The notes under the pieces were generated by a model, which had not been told where the DNA came from, did no database searches, and saw nothing but the letters and a program-made list of their open reading frames with translations. A stretch of 64,000 bases of DNA. It comes from Schistosoma haematobium. Taxonomy: Eukaryota; Platyhelminthes; Trematoda; Strigeidida; Schistosomatidae. Below are positions 1-49,208 of the stretch, one piece after another (the first letter of the stretch is position 1; each line of letters begins with the position of its first letter). The translations under genes were made by a program, and so were the position numbers. The stretch covers positions 24,815,033 through 24,879,032 of the forward strand of contig NC_067201.1 in NCBI RefSeq assembly GCF_000699445.3, read 5' to 3'.

Positions 1-130
1 AAGGGGAAAAGGTATAGTGGACTGCAGTAATTTGAATTTCGACATAAGCTGTGGAGGTTGTGGTTTTTATATGAACTAACGATTCCTCTTCACTTGATGC
101 CCGCTGATTTCGGATTCGAAATATTTTACG
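1..130 (+). mobile_element. LTR retrotransposon, pol C-terminus and LTR-like start (copy 1)
   Basis: The first bases read as the last residues of a polyprotein, ending in a CGGC-x3-N-stop motif, and run straight into a sequence that begins TGTGGAGGTTGTGG. The same protein end and following DNA recur at 3700-3820, so two copies of one element family lie in the same orientation. The layout of a pol end overlapping an LTR start suggests a gypsy-like schistosome element. This copy is cut by the window edge. Family name not assigned. Confidence 0.4.
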
Positions 131-1439
131 TACATTTGTACTCGTCTAGTTCTACTTGCTGTAAATTGCAGTATTTCGTGAATTCTTAGCTAGCAAACAG
201 ATCTTTATGGTAGTAGTTCACGTGTTTATCTGATGAACCATATGACCATAGTTTTCGAACAAATTATAAATCAAGTAGTAAGTCAGCCTAAAAATCAAAG
301 AATTCGGACTTTATTAAATCTTTTACAGAAATCAAACCTCATTTCAAATACTTTGATTTGAAACCGTGCTCAGAAGCCCTGGTAAGCATCTAACGAGAAT
401 GGCAGTGTAGCGCCTGCCGCTCACATGGGTTATTTTAGATTCCGGGCGAATCAGTTTGCTCGTTCTTCCTAAGTCACATTTTAACTCTGTCAATTATTCA
501 CTTATTCGTCTTGACTGCTTTTTATAAGCGTATGTGGGTGCATTGTTTATCCTGTTCATCAAGTGTCCGTAATTTATTTTTTTCGGACTATAAATCCTGT
601 GTCACGCTTTATCAAATCTAATTGGCTCAATCGCACTCTCCGATCCACTTTCCTTTCTGTTTCCCCTATTCTTATTCCGAATGTTTGTTCTGATCAACGA
701 GTGAATAAAATATACGCATTCAAAGTTCATCCTCGTATTTACTTCTATAATGGTTACCGAGACGTATATTTCAATAATAATCACAATACGTACGAACGAG
801 GTTTGGATACAATGCCGCAAAATCACAAATCGAAGTAGAATAATCCACACTTGGTCAATGAGAAGAACTAATCTCATGACTGATAGTTTTTCATTTATTG
901 CTCGTCCATTATCGAATTCCCATTCATCGATTCGGGGCTGAATCTTTCACTCTTGATAGGGAAGATCTTGAATTCGATTCGTGTTTGTAGATGCACACTA
1001 CTTTGGAGTCTTTTATTGACATATATATTCAATATTTGTTGTAAATACAAGATAACAGCCACACTGTCTCTCTATTTTCGACACTTTCTATGTAGTCACA
1101 TTTTTCTTCACTATTCATTGTTATTCTGTATAAATTTGTCTGACTGTAATAATATAGAGCGGTGTTTGATTGAACAACTGATCTCTTTCTATTCGAGGGC
1201 TGTGTGATTTCGAATTCCAAATACAATACGTTCGTTCTTGCCCATTTAATACTTCTTGGTTAAATTGCGTTGTTTCTGGGATTCCTAGTTTGTACTATAA
1301 TTTAAATACGTCAGACTATCACCATGGCTTTGCGTCGGAGCCTGAGACGTAAAAGTTCAACCTTCATTCAACTTCCGAATTCTCTGATCTAATCTGACTA
1401 GCCATTGCAATAGCAGTTGAGCACGGCGTTACCACACGT
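131..1439 (+). repeat. Degraded LTR-retrotransposon-related sequence
   Basis: No intact gene is visible; the short open frames here (for example 563-838 and 953-1207) match nothing and overlap each other on both strands. The stretch 640-780 resembles 9990-10200 in order and wording, including an AATAAA signal near 696, so it is probably LTR-type sequence. A block near 1205-1330 again resembles the LTR-like DNA at 3790-3900. Borders were not resolved. Confidence 0.3.
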
Positions 1440-1580
1440 GATCTGGTACGGATGCATGACCGAGCGCCTTCAGCTAGTTGAGTCCACTAAAACATGTGGT
1501 CAGCATCCAATGTCGAAAACTTACAGAGCTATTTATTTTGGGGATTTATTTACCGCTACATGATAATTACAGGGAAAGGT
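1440..1580 (+). repeat. Short recurrent LTR-element segment (copy a)
   Basis: This 140-bp segment recurs with high similarity at 2935-3085 and more weakly at 8905-9035. All three copies have the same orientation and share the stretch GACCGAGCGCCTTCAGCTAG or a close variant. It sits next to gag- and LTR-like sequence, so it is most simply a non-coding or gag part of the same gypsy-like family. Confidence 0.4.
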
Positions 1581-1839
1581 TTGCACTCTGCACTATGACC
1601 AAAGACGTTTTCGTGGATGTCAATAATGTCACTCATTTCTCATTATTCATAGGAAAAAAAGCTTACTGTTCATTAAAACTCTGTCATTTACAGGTATTGT
1701 TTTACTGTACTTGTTCGTTTAACTGTACTAAAAACATACATTATTCCGTGGATTGTAACAATGCACGAATTCGGTTACGCTCAGTCACCTTACTTATACT
1801 TCTTTGGCACGATCTCGGTATTCTTCCGATACCACGAGA

Positions 1840-2920
1840 TCGTCAACAATTAAATCTCGACTGCAGCCATCAACTGCCTTCTTGTATTTGGCTTACGTGG
1901 GATCTTATCGGTTAACTGGCACGTAGTCTTCCTGTACTGGTGATCATAGTCAAACGCGACTCGACGCCACACTACGGGCCTATTTCACTTACTAATACCA
2001 CTCCTAAAGCAATACTACTAAATCATATAAAATATATGCATTTCAAGTGCTACAAAGGAGGAAATTTTCACAAAATGACTCGTCAGGACATCAGGTATTC
2101 CGATAAATTAATATGTCATACCAATCCAATGCGTACTCAAGGTTGTGCAGGTAACGAGTTGTGAAGCTGGTCACGAAGATGTAAATGTATATACTGTGGT
2201 GAGTTTTGCTCATTTCATTCATTTATATTTCGTGATTCTAAATGCTTAAAATGTGGTTTGTTCGGATACACACAGACAGTTTGTAAAATTGGTTTTCATT
2301 TCACTGCAACTAATGCTAAACTTTGTAGTTCCGAAAGTTTCAAAGAATCATACTCCGACCAGTTACATGATATTATTTGGCTAGATATGCGTTGTTCTCA
2401 TGATTCACGTATTTCCAGTGAAATTATTTACAAATATGTGGTAGAGATGTTGAGTGCACCAAATCCCGATCAGAACTATGATGTTATTTTATCAGATGTG
2501 GTTTGTCATGATGATTCATCTATTTCCAGTGAAATCCTAATTAGATACGGGGAACAAGTTCTTAGTAGCCTGAAATCTTATTTCAGTTTTTATGGTTTTG
2601 CATCAAATGTTACTTGTCTTCCTAATGGATTTATCCCTGGTGATATCCCTAATGAGCGTGACATATATGCTTCGAATGAATAGAAGTCCAGTCACACTTC
2701 TGATGTCATTGTATCAGATGTTGAAAAGTCTAACAACCAGTGTGCGTCGAGAAGAATCGACAGTCAGTGGTATGATAAATCTGAAGTAATGGCAAGTTTT
2801 CCTGAGGCAGCTGGAGAGCCGGTGAAGGTGCTACAGGTGTTTCCAGTCTGACAACGCTTCAACCAGTACCTCCTTCTACTATGAATCGTGTCCACCAGGT
2901 GAAATCAAAACACAGAAGCG
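1840..2920 (+). pseudogene. Gag-like remnant with damaged zinc knuckle
   Basis: A reading frame broken by stops (open at 1940-2164 and again to 2683) encodes a nucleocapsid-like protein piece. At 2243-2284 the order C-x2-C-x4-Y-x4-C looks like a retroviral-type CCHC zinc knuckle in which the histidine has become tyrosine. A second Cys-rich stretch lies just upstream, followed by repeats rich in S-S-E-I. Gag knuckles bind element RNA in the particle; this one should not. I infer a dead gypsy-like element. Pol is not recognisable next to it. Confidence 0.45.
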
Positions 2921-2934
2921 AAGATATATTTGAT

Positions 2935-3085
2935 AGGCTATCAACATATTGAGGATCGAATGATCTGGTGCAGATGCATGATCGAGCGCCTTCAGCTAGG
3001 TGAGTTCAATAAAACTAGTATGGTCAGCATCCAATGTCTAAGAGTTATAGAGCTATTTATTTTAGGGATTTATTTACAACTACAC
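2935..3085 (+). repeat. Short recurrent LTR-element segment (copy b)
   Basis: Second copy of the segment at 1440-1580, in the same orientation and directly after the gag remnant. Confidence 0.4.
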
Positions 3086-3419
3086 CAGTTTCCTCAGATA
3101 ATAAATTCTCATAGACAGATAACTGAAATCATGTCCAAGATTTCCCTAATGCGTATGAGGCGGATGCATATTTTTCGTTTTATTGTTTCACAGGCCTGTC
3201 AAGCTTAGCTGAATCACATGTGATAATTTCACATATCGATGCATATTTATTTGATAACTGGAACAGTGGCCTTGTGTACTTTAACACAAAATGTGAAAGA
3301 AACTTTTGCCAAGTCGTTTATGCGCGTCAACGTCACATGATGGAATGCCTCAAATTATGTGTCAGTGTATATCACAAACACTAGCAGATAATAATCAAAT
3401 TATGATATATGAGAAGATA

Positions 3420-3766
3420 ATGCAAACTGGAAAGATCAGAATGGTTATAACATTGTGACATCAGAACCCTATATTATTTCGTGGGGGAGGACGGTGTTGG
3501 AGAGTCTAGGGCTTAAACTCCAGATATTAGTTATCCCAGTACATAAACAACATTTTGATCATATACAATTCCACGAAGCAGGTGAGCCCATTCCAATTTC
3601 GGTTGTTCATTCTATTACTAATGAGTGTATTCTAGATCGTAAAACGTCTAAATCCAATATACATTCTGACAGACACACGACGAACCCGAGGAAAAGACGT
3701 ACAATTAATTACAGAAATTCGGAACTCAATTTAGGCTGTGGTGGATGTAGTGTTTGTACGAACTAA
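3420..3766 (+). pseudogene. LTR-retrotransposon pol C-terminal remnant (copy 2)
   Basis: An open stretch of about 100 residues ends in a basic, arginine-rich tail and the same CGGC-x3-TN-stop ending as position 1-70. Integrase C-termini of gypsy-like elements often look like this, but no catalytic D,D-35-E residues are visible, so the assignment rests on the match to the window start and on the LTR-like DNA that follows. Confidence 0.35.
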
Positions 3767-3910
3767 CGATTTTTTAGTACCTGATGTCTGCCTTATTTTG
3801 AATTCTAAATACAATTCTATCGCTTGGGCTCACCTAGTTCAATCTTTAGTTTGTATAATATTTCACACACATCTATCACAATGGCAGGACAGTTTTCATT
3901 TACAATACTG
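3736..3910 (+). repeat. LTR-like start (copy 2)
   Basis: Begins TGTGGTGGATG inside the end of the pol frame and resembles positions 46-150. LTRs normally start with TG, and overlap with the pol end is common in compact elements. The 3' border was not found. Confidence 0.3.
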
Positions 3911-4009
3911 TACACAGAAAGGAGTTGAAGCTGCGAAATATAATAATGATCACTTACCGATCTTAGCGTCACCTATTACCGAATTAACGGAGGTGATAGA
4001 ATAATTCAG

Positions 4010-4554
4010 GTGTCGATTCAACTTGAACAGCACAAAGTATTTTACTGAAGGAATAAACTGGGTGAGTATAGATTCCAAAGCACAAAATTGTTGGATTATA
4101 CAGGAGCAAACATAACTACCATACCTAGGGTTTGATGAAGTAGTACTAGCTGGAGACTTCTACACTCCACCATAAATCTCATAAAGCAGGGTGTTTCCAT
4201 AAACGGCTTGACGTGGCCATTAGGAGTTTACTACTGACTTTACATGTGGGTGGCGTCACAAGACAGGACGGCGATATAAATCCCTCTCAGTCGAATTACT
4301 TGTTGATAGATATTCAGCTTCTAGTTGTGGGATTCCATGCTCACGCACCAGTAGGAAGTAGTTACAACGGCATAGCTATGTTAGCCGTTTCACCTACGGA
4401 ATAATTCAGAAGGACAAAACTGTTTCCCTTCTTAGCTACTCTAGGGAATAATACACGATTGTGAGAGAGCACTTTCAACATGCTCCATGGCCTCAAGATT
4501 GATGGGAAGCAATAGTGTATGACTACCAAGGAGTAGTGAAGTAATTCACTTAGA
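4010..4554 (+). repeat. Possible LINE endonuclease scrap and unassigned sequence
   Basis: Near 4132-4173 a short frame reads FDEVVLAGDFYTPP, close to the AGDFN motif of LINE apurinic-type endonucleases with the asparagine lost. Nothing else in the stretch can be assigned. It may be the upstream part of the LINE that follows or an older fragment. Confidence 0.25.
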
Positions 4555-5028
4555 ATGCGATCCTACACAATGTACCGTGGGGTAAGCACAGATCTCTCTG
4601 AGAGACCAGTCGTTTTTCATAAGATAAGAGAATCTTTAAATACAGAACCAAAGGCAAGATTTGAACACGATCTCAATCATATTAAGACATCATTAAGGAA
4701 ACTAATCGCAGATACAGTTTCAGGAGTTAGTATTTGTAAGCTTTATAGAACAGGAAAAAAGGTGGATTCTGGAAGTCCTCAGAAAAACCGCCTCCTAAAG
4801 GTTACATTCAACACGGTGGAAGAAAGGAACCTGATTCTAGGTAACTCACGTAAACTGATTGGATCCGGAATATATGTCCGTGAGGACCTCAGCCTAGCTG
4901 ATCGTATTAAGAGACGAGCTACAGAAGCGGAAATAAATGAGCGTCGTCAAAACAGTAAAAGAAACCTCGTTCTTAAGGGTTTTCAAATTGTAAAAGTTCG
5001 GAGCAAAACGATCCCCAAGCCACTCTAG
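4555..5028 (+). pseudogene. CR1-like LINE, N-terminal coding part
   Basis: A 157-residue frame, very rich in lysine and arginine, with an R-L-L-K-V-T-F...E-E-R-N-L-I-L core that resembles RRM-like or coiled RNA-binding N-terminal regions of LINE proteins. It precedes the endonuclease directly and in the same orientation. Function is inferred from position only. Confidence 0.5.
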
Positions 5029-5057
5029 GTAGCAGGGGAAAGCTCTCCACAGACTTA

Positions 5058-5900
5058 AAGGTATGATACACAAATGCTCGCAGCCTTCTAAATAAAATGG
5101 CGGAGCTCAAGTCAATGGTGGATAAAGAAAAACCGGACGTTATTGCTGTCTCGGAAACTTGGTTAACGTCAGAAGTATTAGATAGTGAAATCCAATTGAC
5201 TGGTTTCATAACCAGTAGGGCTGATAGATTAAACTGAAGGGGAGGCGGGGTTATTCTGTACACGAAAAGTACCCTAACCATAAGATTAGCTGAGACAGTA
5301 GCACATGTTTCAGGGACATGTGAACTGGTGAGATGGAAGTTGAAATGCCGGAGGCAAGATATTGAATTAGTTGTAGTATATCGCAGTCCAGAATGTGTAG
5401 CAGATGATTTTATCCTAAATAAACTTAAGTCCTGGTGTAACAACGGTAAAAGTCTTGTGGTAGGCGACTTTAATGCAGCACATATAAACTGGGTTAACTT
5501 AGAAGTAGGGTCATACATATCGTCGTTCCACTGCAAACTTAAAAACCTCGATTGGATTAGCATTATTCCAGCACATTAGAGATCCCACAAGATACGACTT
5601 ACGAAACTCTTCTCTTTTAGATTCAGTCTTCACACACGGTGATGACGTTGGTCAAATGGCTTTTCTCCCACCACTTGGGAGAAGTGACCATGCAGTCATC
5701 ATGGCTGAGATTACCTGTCAAACAGTTGCACCGGCCCGTCCCAACATATGGAAGGCAGATATGCGGGCAACTAACTCCGCAGCATCAGCTGGAAACTGGG
5801 ATATTGACTAAAAGGCATCAGTACAAGAGGCATGGACTCTATTCAGGCAGTTATACAATCGGGTAACTCAACCATACATACCCTGGACTGTCCCAAAGAA
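5058..5900 (+). pseudogene. CR1-like LINE endonuclease domain, broken
   Basis: The frame starts YTNARSLLNKMAEL, the usual opening of LINE endonucleases, followed by VIAVSETWL, VVYRSP, VVGDFNA (near 5457) and, after a shift of frame near 5570, GRSDHAV (near 5675-5695). These are the metal- and DNA-contacting motifs that nick target DNA. Stops occur at 5064 (in place of a tryptophan) and near 5235. The domain is recognisable along its full length but dead. Confidence 0.75.
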
Positions 5901-6249
5901 AAAGAAGCACAGACATCCCTGGATAGGGCGGGATATTCGACGCTTACTAAGACAGAAGAAAAAATACTGGGATGTTGCCATCCACCTCGGCACAGCAGGT
6001 ACGATGGAACGCTACAGATCGATAAGAAACGAGTGTATAACAAAAATTCGTGAAGCTCAAAAAAAATATGAAATGCAGCTGGTACAATCTGCACTCAAGC
6101 ATCCCAAGAGAATATTCTCGTACATAAACTACAGAACAAGGATGTATCATTGGATTCCCAACTTAATTAAAGTAAGAAGTGAATCCGAAGTGATAGAGGG
6201 ATATCAGGAAAAAGCAGAGGCTATGGCTGACTAGTTTGGGGCAGTTTTC

Positions 6250-7824
6250 ACCCAGGAACCTCTACTAGAAAAAGAACCAAATCAAAATAAACAGTCAACA
6301 AACCACCTCCTCACCGTGGACTTCGACCAAAACGATGTGCTTAAAGCTCTTAGCAACTTAAACGTGGAAAAGTAAACAGGACCAGATGAACTATACCTTA
6401 AAATCTTGAGACATATGGCACAATATATCGCAACCTCACTGACTGTGATATTCAACATGTCACTTGATCAGGGAGTGCTACCTATGGACTGGAAGGACGC
6501 GGTCGTCACTCCCATACACAAAACAGGACCAAAAAAATTATCGAACTACAGACCTGTAAGCCTCACCAGTGTTGTAGTTAAAATATTGAAAACAATAGTC
6601 AAACGGACCATAATGGCATTTATGGAAACCGACAACCTGCTAAATATAGAACAACATGGTTTTGGGAGGGGTCTATCTTGTACAACGAACCCCCTTATAG
6701 CAAGAGAGTTCTGGATCGATGCGCTAGACAACAGAAACTCAATGGATGTTGTCTACATAGATTTCAGTAAGGCTTTTGACAAGGTAGCAACTAATAGACT
6801 GCTATTGAAGTTGGAAAACCTTGGTATTGCCGGACCTCTTTTAAAATGGATTAAAGATTTCCTAGTAGGTCGTAGACAAAAAGTAAGAATAAATTCCAAG
6901 TGCTCCATCTGGAGACCAGTACTTAGTGGAGTACCCCAAGGTTCCATCCTAGGTCCTTTACTTTTTATAATGTACGTTAATGATCTTACAAGTATAGTAC
7001 AGTCTCCAATGTTATTATACGCTGACGATGTAAAAATTTGGCGAGTAATAACTGGAGACAAAGACGCATTTGCTCTTCAGGCACACTTAAATAAAATGAT
7101 AAACTGATCTAAAGAGTGGCTGATGCCTATCAACGCGGAAAAGTGTGTCTACATGCACTTGGGGGATTCAAAGTTTAATACATACAACATAGGGGATGTG
7201 TCATTACCCGTAGTCCGGTCTCATAAGGATCTAAGGGTGACAGTGAGTAACGATCTTAAGACGACGGCCCATTGCAGGCAGGTCGCAGCCAAGGGGTTTC
7301 GAACCCTCTGGGCTCTGAAAAGGACATTCACTAAGTTAGATACTACCATGTTCACCACAGTATACACATCCTTAGTGAGAGCCCAGCTAGAGAACTGTGT
7401 CCAGGCTGCAAGCCCCTGTTTAAAAGGTGACTCGGACATACTAGAAAAAGTACAGAGGGCAGCTACCCGTGCAATTCCGGAACTCCGGAGTTTTTCATAC
7501 AAAGAGCGGCTTGAAAAACTGGATCTCTTTACTCTGTCCTATCGCAGACTAAGGGGAGATCTAATTTTGATGTACAGAATACTGAGAAATGATTTTGGAC
7601 CTAACTAATTCTCTCTCTTTCTTCACACTAGATCGGGACACCTCAGAGGACATAGCAGGCTAGTGGAAAAGTCAAGAACGAACAAAATACCCGTGGCATA
7701 CAGGTTTTCACACCGAGTCATCAATACTTGGAACCTGCTGCCTGAAGCAGTGGTGTCCGCACCTTCAATTGACGCTTTCAAGAGAAGACTGGACACTTAC
7801 AGAAGCGTACTAGAAAGGGAATAA
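6250..7824 (+). pseudogene. CR1-like LINE reverse transcriptase, stop-damaged
   Basis: Reverse transcriptase motifs occur in order: NYRPVSLTS, DFSKAFDKV (motif A, near 6760), SGVPQGSILGPLLF (motif B, near 6923-6965) and LLYADDVKIW (motif C, YADD at 7018-7029). The frame is continuous from 6406 to 7824 apart from a TGA at 7105 (in a tryptophan position) and a TAA at 7606; a further stop lies upstream near 6374. So few breaks suggest a fairly recent insertion. The C-terminal block is complete. Confidence 0.85.
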
Positions 7825-7899
7825 CATAGGCCGTAGGCCTTCTGTCCTTACTACACAAATCTGAAATACCTGAAAGGCGAAGTTTCAAAGCTAAGCGAG

Positions 7900-8560
7900 G
7901 CACAAGATGCTTGCTACTGAACAAGTGGAAAGTCTTTCAGAAGAATTCAGTTTAAAACTCTTACATGACATTCAAAAACGAATGCAACACTGAACTCCGC
8001 AGAGATATGGGTTTCTATAGGCCTAGCTAGCAGACAAAACATAAGCCGATTCCAAACATCTACATAGACTCATGATCAGATGAAGACCAAAAAAGCTGGG
8101 GATCTGTACTCTTAAAGGGTTAAACAGAAAAAATCTCACTACCCTAGTAATGGCAAAGATCTTTAGTGCTGACTTCACAGGTCAACTAAACGAGGATTCC
8201 GCAGCCACGGAACATTTGTGAACTCATTTTGATAGTGGAGAAACTAGGATATATTCAACTTACTCCCGAGTTATTAATAAAAAGACTATAAAGTTTGCGT
8301 TTAGGAAAGTCTCCTGTATTCGATAACATTCGGTCTACAATCGTAAAACAGTGCGCAAAAGCCATCGGGACACTAGAGTGTTACCTGCTCAGTCACTCAT
8401 TAGATCCACACTGACTCACAATATAACAGAAGCAGGCCGCTCTCTCCAGTCTTCAAGAGGGTGCTAGAAATGACTCAGCTCATTACAGACCAAGCGTATT
8501 TCTCTTATTACTGTCAAAGGTTAAAAACAACATCCTCCATGAAGCCCAACACGGGTCCCT
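7900..8560 (+). pseudogene. Second, older LINE reverse transcriptase fragment
   Basis: From about 8256 a frame with stops and shifts reads LRLGKSPVFDNIRSTIVKQ and then EGARNDSAHYRP-VFLLLLSKV. These match the early reverse transcriptase motifs of CR1-type LINEs (GKSPGPDNIP and FKKGARNDPxNYRPVSLTSVVSKV). No motif C is seen. This is a different, more decayed copy from the LINE ending at 7870. Confidence 0.5.
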
Positions 8561-8904
8561 TGAGTCAGCTACGTCTGATACTTGTCTCACAACTTACCAC
8601 GATTACCATGACCGACAATCCGTAAAGTCCTACTATCTCGCATAATAATATCTCTGATTTCCCTATTATTTTTTTAGTTTCGTCTCCTAACATTGTCTTC
8701 ATTCTCAATAAGTTGTAAAGATGCGACAGGTATTCGGAGTTTGGCAACGCCTAAACAAGTAATAACTTTATGATCAAAGCATATCAACTCAGTCAAATCA
8801 GAAGTCAGAAATGAAGGGGTACGAAGATATATTTGGAAGGCTATCGATAAATAAGAAAGCGTTTGGTTTAAGATGGACAACAGTTATAGGGGATGCGTAG
8901 CACG

Positions 8905-9035
8905 GCATATCCACTCGTTCTCTAATGTGTATGCGTGACCTAACGCTTTTATCTAGATGTGTCCAGTAAAACTAGTCAGGTCAGCATTAATGTCAAAGAC
9001 TTACAGAACAATTTATTTAGGGAATTTTCATCGCT
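8905..9035 (+). repeat. Short recurrent LTR-element segment (copy c)
   Basis: Weaker third copy of the segment at 1440-1580, same orientation. The shared run includes GTCAAAGACTTACAGA followed by an ATTTATTTAGGGA-like stretch. Confidence 0.3.
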
Positions 9036-9929
9036 ATAGTTAACTTATTCATTTGTTCGCGGGACAATTATCTTTTGACACTTTTATTATCACATTATCT
9101 TCAAATTGCAACCAACCAGCTTCCTACCTGGTAATGTGATAGCTGCTGGTATCAAGACTCCGTACTGCCCTGAGACCAACGGACTCACCCAACTTTATGA
9201 TATACAAATCTACAAATAACTAACAAACTGAATGAAATTATTGCGGTCTAGTGGGTAGACTACCACTCCCTAAACAAAACCGAACCCATCGAATTGTACT
9301 GATACAACAGTATATACAATATCGAGACAAAGATATTGGACATCGGATTCATTGTTTCTGGCCAATCAAATAGCAGTCCTGAAACAAAACAACGTTTGTA
9401 GAAATTTGAAGCTTTCAGTTTGTTGTCGTGACTGAAATAGCAAACCTATTTAAAAGCACTCACTTCTATTTCTTTTCTATTTGAATATGTTTCGCCTTGA
9501 AATTGTCTACAAGTTATTTCACTTTATGCGTTTTCCAAAGGAAGAAGTAAGTGCTTATAGATGTACAATTCTGCTTACATCCTCTAGTTCATTATCTCTA
9601 GAAATATATCATATTTGTGTTCATATTTTATATTATCCTGTCTTTAAGTGCTATACTGGAATCAGGTTGACGTCCTTCTTCGCTTTCCCGTGCTCATGTT
9701 TTGTGCTAGTGTTTATAATTTAGTTCGTTTTCTTCCTGATCACTTGAAAACTATCACCTGGTTACAAACTTCATTTTGGTTAACAGGAGCTTCAACCATT
9801 TGTTTTCCTGTTTGGCCCACTCTTCTACATTCTGTGAGGAGAGCTAACACAGACTTATTTTGTAATAACTTTATCATTACTTTTGTAAATGGTATATTTT
9901 TGTCCACCACAATTATCTGGTAAGTCTGA
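9036..9929. other. No gene recognised
   Basis: AT-rich sequence with small open frames on both strands (9481-9923 on +, 9740-9997 on -) that show no domain, no codon bias I can see and no repeat partner in the window. Probably old repeat sequence. Confidence 0.3.
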
Positions 9930-10215
9930 CGTGATACGAACACGCAGCCTTCCGATCTGGAGTCAGATACATAGCTACTAAAGTGGAGTTGGCTCACTCG
10001 CTTTCTCTGTTCTTCTTCGCTTCGCTTTCCCCACTTTGTTTCTCTAATTTTCTGTCCAGATAAACGAGTATATGAAATAAACGTGTTCAGAACCCATTCT
10101 CGTATCTGGTTTATTTAATTCAACCATTCACTAACAGGATTCAAGTCGATAGTTATTTACGAGGGTAGTTGGCATGTATATTTCGATAACAATCGGCCTA
10201 TGATCTAACTGGAGC
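9930..10215 (+). repeat. LTR-like sequence with polyadenylation signal
   Basis: Resembles 640-780 over about 200 bases and shares GTTGGCTCACTCGC-type wording with the reverse strand of 48480-48620. An AATAAA lies near 10076. Taken as LTR sequence of the gypsy-like family at the window start; borders not found. Confidence 0.3.
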
Positions 10216-11394
10216 CAGATACAGGGCCACTATGGCAAATTGACTGATAATCAATGATAGTTAAATTTAGCAAGGAAATGAATCGATTTTATACTCATCT
10301 AACTCGTTTTACTAAGATAACTAAAAGCCTGTCGAGTAACTTTTTCCTGTTCCTCCTTTTCTTGTTTGTAGCAAATGAGTCCAACTTGATTTTTGAGCTT
10401 CTTGAGTTTATGTTAACTGTCACTGCACTCAGAAGTATTGCGGTACTAAGTATCAAACTAATACATTTTTACTCCTCGTTTCACAACTTGGTGTCTAAAT
10501 AAGTAATAGATGAATTGTTCACTAGCACGTTGAGAAAGCTTCATAAATAATGTCATAAAAATTATGTTTTATTGCAAAATCATGCTGGCATTCTATTGTT
10601 TGCTTCCTGTTTTTATTTCTCATGGTATATGATTGACTTATGTTCACACACTATCCGTACGACATAACATTGATTTATTTCTTGTTCATCTCTATATAGA
10701 TACATGGATACTAACAGGTAATTATGTGATTCCAAATGCGATTTCAGATATAAACCCGTCACCTATGTATCTTGTGGTATTTAGAATCTGTAGGTCAGTC
10801 TTTATCGTATAGCTCATCACCATACCAACTTAATACTTTTTGTTTTAAGCTTCAAGAACCTTATCAAACAAAAGATTATTTATAGATTGTAACCTAGTTC
10901 AGAGACCTTGAACACTTATTAATAAGCCAGACTATCTTTTCTAATTGTGTTAAACTCAGCTTAAAGTTCTGCTCAGGGATGTTTTACGTGATCTAAACGT
11001 TGGTAAGCTAGGTTAGCTTTCAGAATAATAAAAAATAGCCTGTGATTACTGTATATTGTTGTCTATCTATTTACTAGAGTTTATTCAATGTAATAAATAT
11101 AGAAAATCATACTTCTGGCAAATTTTAGTAACCCACCATATAAACAAATTTTAGTACACTTACCACAGATTCAAAATATAATTATAGTGTATAAGCCTGT
11201 CCATAGACATTCAAAGGTTAAGTTCATTCTCGTCGAAACCTAAGCTCAATCACTAGTACAATTGTTTACCGATAAATATTTAATAGGTTAACAGCAATAC
11301 ACTATTACGAACTGTAAATGTATAGGTGCATTTTCGTCAGTCATTTTCCAGTGAAACTAATCTTTTTTGCTTTGCTTTGATTAAAAAACTACAG
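10216..11394. other. Upstream flank of SQOR, no repeat or gene recognised
   Basis: AT-rich sequence with no recognisable coding exon. A polypyrimidine run followed by CTACAG lies directly before the ATG at 11395, which could be a splice acceptor for an upstream non-coding exon or for spliced-leader trans-splicing, common in schistosomes. No TATA or CpG-type promoter could be assigned. Confidence 0.3.
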
Positions 11395-49115
<37,721 letters not shown>

Positions 49116-49187
49116 TCGTTCAAATATCTTGAAGAAAAATAATAATTTTCTGACATTTCCCATGTATTCTTTCTCTTATCATGAGCG

Positions 49188-49208
49188 TGTGTGTGTGTGT
49201 GTGTGGAT
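49188..49208. repeat. GT microsatellite
   Basis: About ten GT units, in the probable 3' UTR or just past it. Confidence 0.8.

Larger units (their letters stand above)
4555..7870 (+). mobile_element. Near full-length CR1/SR1-like non-LTR retrotransposon
   Basis: In order along the + strand are an N-terminal lysine/arginine-rich frame (4555-5028), an apurinic-type endonuclease (about 5058-5900), a reverse transcriptase (about 6250-7608) and the C-terminal LRGH...WN-LP...FKRRLD block typical of CR1-type LINEs, which ends at the TAA at 7822-7824. The short 3' UTR ends near 7870. Several nonsense codons and at least one frameshift (near 5570) show it cannot mobilise itself. SR1 of schistosomes is CR1-like; this is probably the same or a sister family. 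Confidence 0.8.

Noticed and set aside
9481..10502. Cluster of small forward frames upstream of SQOR
   Set aside because: They use non-ATG starts or lack domains and overlap LTR-like sequence; no support for a gene.
11326..11394. Longer open frame upstream of the SQOR ATG
   Set aside because: It opens with a GTG at 11326. The first in-frame ATG is at 11395, directly after an acceptor-like CTACAG, and gives a normal presequence.
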